A stretch of DNA of 64,000 nucleotides, taken from Rhabdophis nuchalis (taxonomy: Eukaryota; Chordata; Lepidosauria; Squamata; Natricidae). Shown piece after piece: positions 45,173 to 56,519 of this stretch. Made by a program: the position numbers and the translations under genes. The notes beneath the pieces were generated by a model. That model was not told the DNA's origin and searched no databases. It worked only from the letters and a program-made list of their open reading frames with translations. The stretch spans positions 200,037,605 through 200,101,604 of the forward strand of contig CM077643.1 of assembly GCA_039707465.1 (NCBI GenBank). The letters run 5' to 3'. Every line of letters begins with the position of its first letter. Positions within the stretch are counted from its first letter, which is position 1.

Positions 45173-46351
45173 ATATAAGGTGAGGGTAGTAAAGGTTTAA
45201 TCCGGCAAGATTCTGTCTGATATTGTGTAACCAAATACTGGTTTTTAGCTGCACTATTTTAGGTCACTCTTGGGAATAGCCTGGCATATCCTAAGAGGGA
45301 TATCATGAATAAATTTCTTCCTGGGCAGAAAGGAGAGGCATTATAATAGTGCTTCTACTGTCAATGTTAAGGTGGCAGCCTGCCATTGAAAAATGGTTGG
45401 ATGATTTTTTCCTTCCCCAAGGGGAATTTTCATCCCCTGCAGGAATTCAAAAACCATCTATCAGTCTCTGTCCATGGTCCTCATGGGAAATTTTGAATTC
45501 TGAAAAGTCATTTGTATTCACCAAGGTAGACGTTGCAGGAAGAGAAAGTATGTTACAGAGTACCGAAATGAAAGAAAGTCATTCTCCAAAAGTCCCTTGC
45601 TTTATTTGATCCAAACATATTTTGGAAATATTTTGTTACAAATTTGTACAAATTCTGATAAATATATTGCTACTGAGATTTTTATAATGTGCGAAGCACC
45701 AACCGGCATAGCTATATTTAAAGTATTAAGTATATGTCACCAATAAAAGCTAATACATCATAAATTATTCTATTTCTACCAGCAGAATATTAAACAAAAT
45801 GAAGCAAAAAGCTTATAGAATTCCATGGATAAAACATACTCCCCCACACACATATATATACCTTGACTTTAATACACACTGATTTTTCTAATGATTCCTA
45901 AGTCAAAATGAAGATGCAGCTCATGAAGTTGCTTTTCATAATCTTAGATGAACCTAAGTGAATAAAGACCAAAATGCAAGTGTCAGTAATATTAGAATCA
46001 TTCTGGTAAATGTTATGTCCCAGTAACATAGGCAAGCTAGCTGTTACAGAGGAGTGTAAATGGGCAGATCTTTGAACATGTGTGGTGTATGTTTTTATTG
46101 GCTTCACCCTAATCTCTTGGACAGTAATATATTTTCTCTGGAAAATTTATTTTCTCTGGAAAAGACAGCAGAGCCAGAAGCATAAATGTTGCCAGAAATA
46201 AGAATAGTACCCAGATGGTTGTATAGAAGGTCAGAATCCAACTGTCCATGTGTTTCTTCCATTGATTAAATTAAGAAAGTTGCCTCATGAGACTGCAGAT
46301 ATGTGGAAGTGGCTATCAAAATATTGATATCCTAGCTAACTGGCTTCTAAA
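45173..46351. other. AT-rich intergenic DNA
   Basis: Nothing recognised. Confidence 0.5.
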
Positions 46352-46366
46352 AACACTGCCTTTTTT

Positions 46367-46551
46367 TTTTAATATTGAAAAAGTTTTATTGGTTTTACAG
46401 TTTTTCAATAGGGTAGGGTAAGGGATACAAAGAAATTTTGAGAGCATTCACGTCAAAGTCGTCGGCCCTTCCGGGACATCAAAATAGATCATAAACAAAA
46501 AACATTTTTCATATACTACAAAGTGAAAGCAAGTACATATTTCTAAGTTCT
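46367..46551 (-). mobile_element. L1-type 3' UTR copy, same family as 40354-41513
   Basis: Flanked by AACACTGCCTTTTTT at about 46352-46366 and 46552-46566. It is the reverse complement of the last 185 bp or so of the ORF1-only element, including GAGAGCATTCACGTC and TTTTATTGGTTTTAC. 5'-truncated, with its poly-A as a T-run at the left. Confidence 0.85.
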
Positions 46552-46782
46552 AACACTGCCTTTTTTAACCAACCTCAACTCCCAGGCTTTGGTGGAAAAC
46601 ATGATCCAAACCTTGAAGCTTCATCTGATCTTTATCACACTGATAATTAAGCACCCTGATTTGTGCTTTTTGTTCTGAATTCCTCCACCAAAATTATTCA
46701 CAAACTCATGTCAAATGTCTAAGATAAAAGACCTGACTTTTGTCATCGTCATTCAACTATCTTTATATCAGACTGTTGAACT

Positions 46783-46853
46783 GGGTTGTTTGAGTTGAGT
46801 TGGGTTGTGTTGGGTTACGTTGCGTTGTGTTGCATTGCGTTGATTTGAGTTGC
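46783..46853 (+). repeat. Degenerate (GTTGN)n minisatellite
   Basis: About 14 pentamers such as GTTGG, GTTGT, GTTAC, GTTGC, CATTG; period five is clear although units vary. Confidence 0.75.
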
Positions 46854-48165
46854 TTCTGGACTGTCTTTCAGCCAGCCAGCCAAGCTCTTCCCAGACTCAT
46901 GCTGTTAATCCCCCAATTCCATCTAATCTCAGAGTACAATGACACAATTTTAGAAATGGAAAACAGTTATTTCAGAATATTTTATTTCACGCATTCTTAG
47001 ATATTACACATAAAATACCTGCAATTTATTCCAAGTTCAGATATATGTGCCCAATTACTTATGGTTCTAAAAAAAAGGCAAGTCTCAGTTCTTCACCTGC
47101 ATCTTTTCTAGACTTCAGCTTTCAGAGGAGATGAAAGGTGGACTGAACCTTCATTTTACTTAGACTTCTAGGAAGTCTACCTTCTCCTTTTAAAAATTAT
47201 AATGGGGCACTGAAATCTTGGACAAGGCAAAAGCTAGACATTAATCAAGAAAATTTATTTTATGAGCATGCAGAAATATGTAGATACAGTTATATATAAA
47301 TATATAACTTCCATACATTGGAGAAAACATTATGCGCAGATTCTCCAGCTCATTCTACAACTATGATAAATAGAAAGGGAGGGAGGGCAGGATTACATCA
47401 CTCACACTTTTCTGTAGTCCACATTTTATGGATGAAAAGTAAGCAAAATCCTTTTCAGGCACATAGTGGCTCAATATTTGTTGAATATAATCATTAATGA
47501 AGAACAGTCTAAAAAGATATAAGGACAGATATCAAATGGTTCTCCCTCAGAGGAAAATTCCCATAAGGTCACTACAAGGTATACTAAAGGAGCTTAGAGA
47601 CTCGGCACAGCACAGAATAGCTTTGAACATTTAAACCAGGAGATTCCATTTTTTTTGTCCATGCCTAGAGTCATGCTGAGGTTTTGAGATATATGTTAAG
47701 GCTGTACTCAGAAATGAAAATCAGGACAAAGAAATGATCGTGTATAATATTTGAAAAGATGCCAGATATATAATCGGAATGGCTGTTGTTATGCACATGA
47801 TTTTTCTGTTTCTTTCTTTCTTTCCAAGAATTGATGACAATTGTTCTGAATATGTTCTAAGCCTATTTTAAGATTTGCATTATCCTTTTTATTTATACAA
47901 AATAATGAGAAACCCTGCATTTATAGCATTTAGAGTTAAAACTAGGGATATGTATATTGATATGTAGCTATTTCAAATGTTGAAATTTTGACAGATTTTA
48001 AGCTAACTTTTTTACAAACTGAAACATAAACACCTTCTATGAGGACATAATAACTTATTTCATAACAGCCCAAGATTGGTATATTCAAAATTCTTTATAG
48101 ATTAAAAGATTCCAAACACTAATCTGTTGGTCAGGATATGATACAAATATGCCAAGACAGAAAAA
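46854..48165. other. AT-rich intergenic DNA
   Basis: Nothing recognised. Confidence 0.5.
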
Positions 48166-48384
48166 ATGTGACGGTATTCAGCCGGTTCGCCTGAAATGGT
48201 AGCAGAAATCACAGGTGGGCCCGCCAACCCACCCCGGCTCTATGCCATCTTTATTTGAGGCCAGGTGCATGGAAGAGCAAAGCGCTTGCGCATATGGTCA
48301 AGCACTTGTGTGAAAGCGGGCCCACAGAGTGAGCATGTGCATGTGGGGTGAACCAATGGTAACAAAATGTAAAACCCATTGCTG
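48166..48384. mobile_element. Probable hAT-type element, degraded
   Basis: CGGTATTCAGCCGGTTCGCC near the left and GAACCAATGGTAACAAAATG...ACCCATTGCTG at the right resemble the CAGTGGTGGGATTCA family seen at 8780 and 16520. The terminal bases and target duplication are lost. Confidence 0.45.
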
Positions 48385-49081
48385 GTGATACCCAATTCTT
48401 TCAGACTAGACAGTCCTGAATGAATGAAGTTATGTAAAAATCCTGAACCCAGTAAAGCTCAAAGAAGCTTTGAAGCTAGTTAACATTTCATCTCCAAGAT
48501 GGTGGCACACGTAGATGCTGTGGCTTTGAGCTCCTGGTATCACAGTGGAGTATGTAGGCAAAAACTATTCTATACTTAAGGGGAGTGACTAAAAATTGGA
48601 TCTTCTAGTTGACTAGATATTACCAGAGACTTCCAGCAGTCTCATAATGTACCAAGTGACATAGTAAGACTGCCAGGCTCTCCATGGATCGTTGTTGTGC
48701 CTAGGAGGCAGCAAAGAGACCGGAAGCAGAAGCGAGAATGCAGAGCTGGTTTACTAGTTAAGTTATGGAAGTAGCCTCACAGACCAGCATTACCAAGACT
48801 TTTTCTAACCAACTCTAGATCCATTGTCTACCAAACTGATGAACTAGAGCTATGGATGGCAGCGAAAAAGTTCATTCGCAACTGCTGTGTGATGATCTTC
48901 ACAGAGACCTGGCTTCATCCACTTATACCGGATGTGTCAGTGGAACTAACTAGCCACACCACACACTGGCACACTTTTACCGGTAAACTCCGATAAAAGC
49001 AAAGGTGGAGGACTTTGTATTTACACACATAATGACTGGTGTACTAACAGCAGGGTTACTTATACACACTGTTCTCCAGAT

Positions 49082-49348
49082 GTGGAATTCTTAACTGTCA
49101 CTTGTCAGCCATTTTATTTACCTAGAGAAATTTCTGTTATAGTCATCACTGCTGTCTATATTCCACCTGATGCAAATGTTAGCACAGCGCTCTCTAAGTT
49201 ACCTGACACCATTGAGAGGCAGCAGCAAATTTACCCTGAGGGCATTTTTGTTGTGGCTGGGGATTTTAATCAAGCCTGTCTAAAGTCTGTTCTCCCTACG
49301 TTTGTGCAGCATGTGCAGTGTACCACCAGAGGTAAGAACACTCTAGAC
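49082..49348 (+). pseudogene. Rex1-like endonuclease, N-terminal part
   Basis: APE-type endonuclease segment with VIVITAVYIPPDANV and FVVAGDFNQACLKS, ending at RGKNTLD where the hAT insertion begins. The target duplication CTCTAGAC encodes part of the TLDH motif; the downstream half starts again at 50505. Upstream codons (48820-49080, NARSIV-like to SPDVEF) are in a shifted frame. Confidence 0.7.
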
Positions 49349-49396
49349 CAGTGGTCGGCAAACCGCGACTCATGAGCCACGAGCGGCTCTTTGGCC

Positions 49397-49745
49397 CTCG
49401 GGTGCGGCTCTTCCTCTCTCCTTCCCCCCCCCGGAGGCAGCGGAGGGCCCGGCATGTCGGTTGGGGGGGCTCTGGTTGCCTCCCCCTGGAGCGAGCGAGC
49501 AAGCCAACGGGCAGGGGGAATGCCCAGGGCTGCGGCTGCGCTGGAGCTGTCCGGGCGCCGCGCGCACAGGGAGGCGGGCGCCGGGCGCCCGGATGGCTCC
49601 GGCGCAGCCATAGACCGGGCACTACCCCCGCCCATTTGCTTCTTCGCTCGCTCCAGGGGGAGGCAACCAGAGCCCCCCCCAACCGACATGTCGGGCCCTC
49701 CGCTGCCTCCGGGGGGGGGGAAGGAGAGAGGAAGAGCTGCACTTG
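49397..49745. repeat. About 350-bp near-perfect palindrome inside the hAT element
   Basis: The left arm from GGCTCTTCCTCTCTCC through GGGGGGCTCTGGTTGCC and GGAGCGAGCGA is reverse-complementary to 49620-49745. The pairing continues inward (GGCTGCGGCTGCGCTGGAGC against GGCTCCGGCGCAGCC) to a loop of about 20-25 bp near 49560-49585. Few mismatches. Confidence 0.85.
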
Positions 49746-50013
49746 AGAGGCCAAAGAGGGACCTGGTGGAAACGTGGCCGGCTGTCCTGCCCGATGCGCT
49801 CGGACGGCAGGAGCTGCCTGTTGCAGGGCTCGGGGCCAGCAGCAGCAACAGCCGCCTGCAGAGAGCGCCGAGCCATGCTTTCCGGGGCTGGCTGGACAAA
49901 GGTGGGCATGTGGTGCCCGGACAGCCTCCGCGGTGCTTGAATGGCCGCGGCTTCGGGTTCTCCACCTGCCCGCTCAATGCGTGAAAACCCATGCCGGGCT
50001 TTCCACTGCTTGG

Positions 50014-50320
50014 GGGGGGGGGAAGGGAGGGAGAGAGGGAGGGAGGGCGGGAGGGAGGGGGAGACTGACATACAGAGAGAGAGGGAGGGGGAGGGAGGAA
50101 GAGACAAACAGAGAGACACAGAGAGAGAGGGAGGGAGAGAGGGAATCAGAGAGAGGGAGAGACACACACACACACAGAGAGAATGACAGATGGGTGGAGG
50201 GAGGAGAGAGAGACAGATAAAGAGAGATAGACAGAGACAAAAAGAGAAAGAGAGAAAGAAAAATAGAAAGAAAAAGAAAGTGGTAGAGAGAGAGAAAGAA
50301 AGAAAAAGAAAGAATTTTGG
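50014..50320 (+). repeat. Purine-rich (GA)n/(GGGA)n tract
   Basis: About 300 bp of almost uninterrupted purines on the forward strand, with CA interruptions near 50161-50176. It lies inside the hAT element. Confidence 0.9.
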
Positions 50321-51315
50321 TTGCTAAGCAGGACCGTCGTTAAGTGAGTTTCACCACATTTTCCAAGTTGGCCACGCCCACCTGGTCACATGACCACTGA
50401 GCCACTCCCACAAAACAGGCCACTCCTTTTGGCTCTCAAAAGAAATTTCAATCGTGGTACTGTTGATATTTGGCTCTCTTGACTAATAGGTTTGCCCACC
50501 ACTGCTCTAGACCATATGTATTCAAACTTAAGATAGGCATATAGAGCAATCCCTCTCTTCCACCTGGGTACGTCTGACCACATCTCTCTGCTACTGTGCC
50601 CAAAAATATATACCCCTTAAGAAAAGGATATGGCCAGTCAGGAAAACTCAAAATCTGGCTGGAGGGAGCATTCTGCCAGTTGCAGGACTGCTTTGAGACT
50701 ACCAGGTGGAGTATATTTGAACATTTGGAGCTACAAGAATTCACTGACGCTGTACTCTCATATATTAAAATATGCACAATGTAACAGTGAATAAGCTCAT
50801 CAGAGTTTTCAGTAATCGTAAATCCTGGATGTCAGCAGAGGTACATTTATGAGAGCTCGAAACTCCGCCGTCAAGGCAGGAAATGAAGACAAATACAATG
50901 AGGCCAGGGCAAACTTGAGAAGAGGCATTAAGGTGGCTAAACAGAAATACAAACAAAAGGTAGACAAGCATCTGGAAGATAATAACTCAAGACAGGTGTG
51001 GCAGGGGCTACAACACCTAACCAACTATAAGGGAATATGAAAATAAAATAGCCAATGAAAAAAAAATGCCCTGCTGGCGGAGGAGCTAAATAGCTTCTTC
51101 TCCTGTGTTGTGGTCAAAACACCAGTCTCTGTGGCTCTAGCCCAAAGGTCCTCTAATGTACAGCCACTCACCATGGATGAACATCAAGTGAGAGCTGTGC
51201 TGAAGGCTGTAAATCCCAACAAAGCTGCAGGCCCAGAGGGGGTGCTGACCAATTAACAGGGGTCCTGGCAAGGATTTTTAACATCTCCCTGCAACAGGTA
51301 AGAGTCCTATCATGC

Positions 51316-51960
51316 TTGAAAGCAGCCACAATTATCCCAGTTCCAAAGAAAGCAGCCATAAATAGCCTGAATGACTATAGATCCATTGCACTGAAATCCA
51401 TAGTGATGACGTACTTTGAGATACTCATCCTACAACATCTCATGTCTTTTCTTCCACCAGATTTTGATCAACACCAGTTTGCTTATAGAAGCAACAGGTT
51501 GACAGGGGACACCATTGCCAGTGCTCTACATATTGCACTGAGCCACCTTGAGAAATCTGGGAATTATGTCAGAATGCTTTATATAGACTATAACTCGGCC
51601 TTTAACACCATCTTACCAGGCATTCTCACTGGAAAGTTGGCTGAACAGAACTTCCCGCCCCTCACTTGTGACTGGATCAAAGACTTCCTGATGGATCATC
51701 CACAAACAGTAAGGGTTGGGTCCTTTACATCTTCCATGCTGAAGCTCAGCACAGGCTCCCCTCAGGGCTGTGTGCTCAGCCCCTACCTGTACTCACTGTA
51801 TACATATGATTGCATATCCTCTGATCCATCCAACATCATAATAAAGTTTGCAGACAACACAACGGTGCTGGGTCTCATAACTGGAGGGAATGAATCAGCA
51901 TACAGGGAAGAAGTCCAGAAGGTATCCGCATGGTGCTTTAAAAAAAAACCCTACATCTAA
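51316..51960 (+). pseudogene. Rex1-like reverse transcriptase fragment
   Basis: 214 codons covering RT blocks: [45 protein letters not shown] and [10 protein letters not shown]. The catalytic FADD box is FADN: the second Asp codon is AAC (51856-51858), which should abolish activity. The frame ends at 51960 after KKKPYI and continues shifted at 51977 (LDFRKHREGPAPL). The first Met is arbitrary. Confidence 0.75.
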
Positions 51961-52730
51961 ATACTAGTAAGACAAAGTGCTAGATTTCCGGAAGCACAGA
52001 GAGGGACCTGCCCCACTGTATATCAAGGGGGCCTGTGTGGAGAGGGTTTTCTCCTTTACATTCTCGGGAGTGCTTATTAATCAAGATCTTACCTGGAAAA
52101 ACAACATGTCTCTGGTGATTGGAAAAGCCCAACAAAGACTTCATTTCCTTAGAGTCCTGCAAAAAAAAATCAGGTGTAACAATGGCTGATGACCTCTTTC
52201 TATCGGTCCATGATAGAAAGTGTTCTCACATATTGTATTACAGTATGGTATGCTGGTTTAACTGCTGCAGATAGGAAGGCAGTACAGAGAGTGATCAATT
52301 TGGCACAAGAAACCATTGGTTGCCCTCTAACACCACTGGATGACATCGTCAGGTTTCGCTGCTTTAGCAGAGTAAGGAAGATACTTAAAGATGATTCACA
52401 CCCTGATCAGTGTCTCTTCGCATTTCTACCATCGGGCAGAAGACATCAAAGCCAGCCAAACAAATAAGTTTAAAAATAGTTTCTGTCCTTTGGCTGTCAG
52501 ACTCTTAAACACAACCACAATCACTACACACACACACACGCAAAAATGTATGAATAGTTTTCTTGTTCTTTCTTGTTCTTTTTTCTTTTTCCCTAATTAC
52601 TTGCATTGGGATTATTCTTTATACTATTTATGTTGTTTGTATTTGTTGTCACGAATTGCACCAGTGGGCTAAAACCAATTTTGTTCCATTTATTTTGTAC
52701 AATGACAATAAAAGCTATACTATTCATTTA

Positions 52731-54299
52731 ATTCTACCTGTATCAAAGTGATTCAGTTGCAATAGGTTTTGTAAAATACCTGAGGAATACGGAACTCATA
52801 CATTTTGATGGTCTGGTTCATTTTCACATTGCATAGACATAACATATCTCATCCCAATCCCTTCTAAATATGAAATCCTCTGCTTTTGTCTATGTTTTAC
52901 TTCATCAGCTATGCTGGCTAAGTATAAGGGCACAAAAGATGGACATCCACATCCTTCAATCAGCATTTTTATTCATTTATTCCTTTTATTTGGTATTGAG
53001 TTCATATATTATTGTATATTTGAAAACATATAAAATATTTGTGCCATAAAATATTGTGGATAGAAAATAGTGATTTGTTTCATGTTCCAGGAACAAAATT
53101 GCACTTTATCTATTTTTATTTCATTATACTATTTTCCTTAACAAGCTTGGCAACTTTTCCAAAAAAGACTCTGCAGGAATAGATTATTTATAATTCACAC
53201 AAATTTAGAGCTGTTTGTTTGTGACCATCTTTGAGGCTGTCTTATAAGGCAAAACTGATTGATTTTATCAATTTACATGCTATCAAGTCAACATCAATTT
53301 TTAGGGACCACATAGGTAGATGTTTTCCATGATAATCTGTTCCCAACCTGGTACTTTTGGTCTTCTAACAGTGTACCCATCAGTTCTACAACTAAGTCAT
53401 CCACCTTTGTGCTGGTCAACGTCTTGTTCTTCCTTTCAGAATAAAACGTTCAACTTCTCCAGGATTGTGGATTCCTCAAGTTAGCTGAGTCTTCATACAA
53501 TGTATCTAAAATATGATAATTTGATGAGAACTCTGCATTGATTAATTTTCTGATCCTTTTGTTTTCTTGGCTGTTTATGAGATTCTGGGGAGTTTTCTCG
53601 AACACCAAATTTAAAAGCATCAGTACTCTTTGATCCTGTTTCCTCAAAGTCCAATTTTCACTTACATCTTCAATAGAGTGTCATGGGAAAACCATTGCCT
53701 GGACAAAATTATTGGTATATGCTCAGCATAATAAAAAGGAAAGTGGTTAGCTTTTTCTGCTTGTGCTTCATTTGGAATTTGCACATGAGTGGTTCATGAA
53801 CTCTTCCACAGTCAGCCCCTTCCCACAACTTTGCTTTTACTCTATTGTAACTGCTATTGCAACCCCGTTCTTGTATCAGTAATTATAGTCAATTTTATTT
53901 CTGTGATTCATATGTGATTTCCATGTATACAGATGTTGTTTTAGTTGTTTTGTGAAAGTTACATTACTTTTTGTTTTCACACGTTGAGTAGTAAATGCTA
54001 TGATCTTCTGACTAAAAGGGGCCAATTCAACTATTTCATTTTGTGGACACCTATAATGTGTGCCCTACACATTATCATCTATCATTGTGTTGAATATGCT
54101 CACATTCATGTTTCTTACATTCTATACCTGCATCAGCAAATAGATGTCCTGAAGGTTTTAATCTATCTACACCATAAACATCATTAAGTAAGCTAAAAGA
54201 TTCGCAACCATTCCTTAGTACCATATTGAGTGCCATCCGATCTAAGGATCCTATTATGTAGTACTGTAATATATTTGAGTTTCTATTAGTATCATATGT
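52731..54299. other. AT-rich intergenic DNA
   Basis: Nothing recognised. Confidence 0.5.
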
Positions 54300-54604
54300 C
54301 AAGGGTGTCAAACTCAAGGCCTGTGGGCCAGATCCAGGTACTTAGAACTGGCCCACAGGGCCAGCCTGCAAATAGCAAAAGACCACCCCCTGGCTGGCAG
54401 AGTATTGCAGGAGGCCATCCAGGCCAAAAATGGGGCGTGGTGGGGTGGCACACAGTACCCCACATCCTGTTTCAGATGGCAGAGTACTGCAGGATGTGTC
54501 CGTCCCATCTGCCATCCGTTCCATGTCTCCCCTTCCCAGCTGGCCCACAGAGGACATTTACAATGCTGATCTGGACCTTGAATAAATCCAGTTTGACATC
54601 CCTG
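54300..54604. mobile_element. hAT-type MITE, 305 bp
   Basis: Left end CAAGGGTGTCAAACTCAAGG, right end reading inward CAGGGATGTCAAACTGG. Flanks TCATATGT (54292-54299) and TCATATGC (54605-54612), one mismatch. Interior GGCCTGTGGGCCAGATCC is typical of this family; it shares its ends with 5369-5492 and 26894. Confidence 0.85.
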
Positions 54605-54612
54605 TCATATGC

Positions 54613-55851
54613 TGTCTACCCATCTGTTATACTTGATATATAGAGGAGTGATTTATCATGTCCTATGCAGTATTTGCTATTGTCCTCAAAATGATCATCC
54701 ACCTCAAACATCATTAAATATCTCTGCTCCTTAATATAAACCCCTGCTTCCTTTAGTAGGGCAGCTGGAATGAACTTCATGCCTTGAAATGACCTTTTTG
54801 GGAGTATATACAATGAGCACATACAATAATGAACTAGCATAGCATATATTCCTGGTATTCTTCACTCACACTTCCTAGGAATGAACATATACAATACTGA
54901 TGCAGTATAGCAGGACCTGGGTGTAGAAGGTAGGGTTAGGCGAAGTAGGCAACTCCCTATAAAACTTTATTTTCTTAGATTTGTGTGTGTGTTGAGTATT
55001 TTTCTTTTGCTGCAGATTGTAATTCGAACAAATATGATTCTCACTTTCCAAAGTAATATGAGAACTCGAACACAATTCTACCTTGGTTTTCACACTTGTT
55101 CAATTTTTTTCCTGATCAAACAGCTTTCTGATCAAATGATATGTACCATGATGAAATTGCAAACTGATGCAGGAGTAAGACAAAATAAGCCTATGCTTGA
55201 AGCAATGTAGGAGGTAAAATAATATATTCTTCACTCAGAATGAAAACAGGAGTTGTTGGCCCAGTCACTCTCTTACTTAAGCCACATTACTGGGGTGAAT
55301 GTGAAGATAACATAGGAAAAGTAAAGGAATGCATATTTGGGGGGGGGGGATTCACACATTTTCAGGTTTTCCCCCTGCTCCAAGTGGAAGCAAGACATGG
55401 GCAGAATTGACCTCAAAACCACAATGAGATTCACAGTCTAAAGAGATGAAACACACCAGTATGTGGTGAGAGTTTTTAACTGGGCCTCAAATTCTCTACA
55501 TGTTGCCCAGCAACATCTGTGGAAGGAGGACAAGTGACAAATGGTAAAGGAACTTTATACCAACAACTTGCATGCTCCATCACTTTTGTACATTTGATGT
55601 GAGGACATACACTCATAATACTGCTTTCATCATTTTGACAAAAGCAGTGATTCCTGCAGATGCCTCAGTCTGTGCCTTCAGTACTAAACTTAAAGATGAA
55701 ATATAATACCACCTTTTCATATAATCAGGCCAAGAAGAGTTGCAGTTACTACTTGAGAGTCTAGTGGAAACCATTAAGCTGAACAATAAAATGCACCAAT
55801 ACACTGGACAATTTTTTACAAAGGTTTTATTGCCTAACTGAAAAATGTTTG
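54613..55851. other. AT-rich intergenic DNA
   Basis: A G-run at 55340-55349; otherwise nothing recognised. Confidence 0.5.
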
Positions 55852-55998
55852 GATTGGATTGGATGGGATGGGATGGGATGGGATGGGAAGAGAAGAGAAG
55901 AGAAGAGAAGAGAAGAGAAGAGAAGAGAAGAGAAGAGAAGAGAAGAGAAGAGAAGAGAAGAGAAGAGAAGAGAAGAGAAGAGAAGAGAAGAGAAGAGA
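55852..55998 (+). repeat. Compound pentanucleotide array (GGATT/GGATG)n(AGAAG)n
   Basis: About 7 GGATT/GGATG units followed by about 22 AGAAG units, ending where the CR1 3' end begins. The reverse complement (CTTCT)n fits an expansion of the CR1 terminal (ATTCT)-type repeat. Confidence 0.9.
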
Positions 55999-56325
55999 TC
56001 TTGGAGGTTTTCTACTCCAACCCCCTGCTCAGAAAGAAAACCCTACACCAATTCAAACAAATGGTTCTCCAATCTCTTCTTAAATACTTCCAGTATTGGA
56101 GAATTCACAACTTCTGGAGGCAAGTTGTTCCATTGGTTAATTGTTCTGTCGATAAATTTCTTCTTAGTTCTAGGTTGTTTCTCTCCCTGATTAGTTTCCA
56201 CCCATTGTTTCTTATCCTACCCTCAGGTGCTTTGGAGAATAGTTTGACTCCCTCTTCTCCCTCTTCTGCAAATGCTATCATGTCACCCCAGTCTTTCTTT
56301 TCATTAAACTAGATTAAAGTAGATT
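55999..56325 (-). mobile_element. CR1-type LINE 3' end
   Basis: ATCTTGGAGGTTTTCTACTCC, CAAGTTGTTCCATTGGTTAATT, AGTTTCCACCCATTG and CATTAAACTAGA are the CR1 3' region in reverse. The open frame across it on the forward strand is antisense. Its 3' tail is the pentanucleotide array to the left. Confidence 0.85.
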
Positions 56326-56519
56326 ATGATAGACACCCCCCCCCCAAACTAAACATATGTCAGAATAACTATGCCATGTAGGAAACTTGAGAAATACAAA
56401 AATAACTTTTCAAGAATATAATATATTTAATTATATAATGTTTCCAACACGCTGCATGAGTTCAATAGGGCCAAAAGTGTTTTGCTTCTGAAATTTGTTT
56501 CTATTCAGTATCTGATGCA

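Larger units (their letters stand above)
49349..50504. mobile_element. hAT-type element, 1156 bp, with internal GC-rich palindrome
   Basis: Ends CAGTGGTCGGCAAACCGCG and, from the right inward, CAGTGGTGGGCAAACCTAT. Perfect 8-bp duplication CTCTAGAC at 49341-49348 and 50505-50512. The left third is a near-continuous palindrome (49397-49745), the middle is unique GC-rich DNA with many CpG (49746-50010), and the right third is a (GA/GGGA)n tract (50014-50320) followed by a conserved hAT sub-terminal region. Long open frames on both strands come from the palindrome and base composition, not from a transposase. Confidence 0.85.
48488..52730 (+). mobile_element. Rex1-like LINE, interrupted by a hAT element
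   Basis: Starts near CTCCAAGATGGTGGC and ends with TTTGTACAATGACAATAAAAGC, the Rex1-type 3' terminus. The endonuclease is readable at 48820-49348 (FTETWLHPLIPD, VVAGDFNQACLKS) and resumes after the insert at 50505 with HMYSN-like codons and TSDHISLLL. The RT is at 51316-51960. The C-terminal region is at 51977-52467. Without the insert it is about 3.1 kb. Frameshifts occur near 50800, 51240 and 51960. Confidence 0.75.

Noticed and set aside
49270..50220. Several 130-240-codon frames on both strands rich in Pro, Gly, Ala, Arg and Ser
   Set aside because: They mirror each other because the DNA is a GC-rich palindrome within a hAT element; no domain is recognisable.
55845..56312. Frames of 74-155 codons with long Arg-Glu-Glu-Lys repeats
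   Set aside because: Translation of the (AGAAG)n microsatellite followed by antisense CR1.
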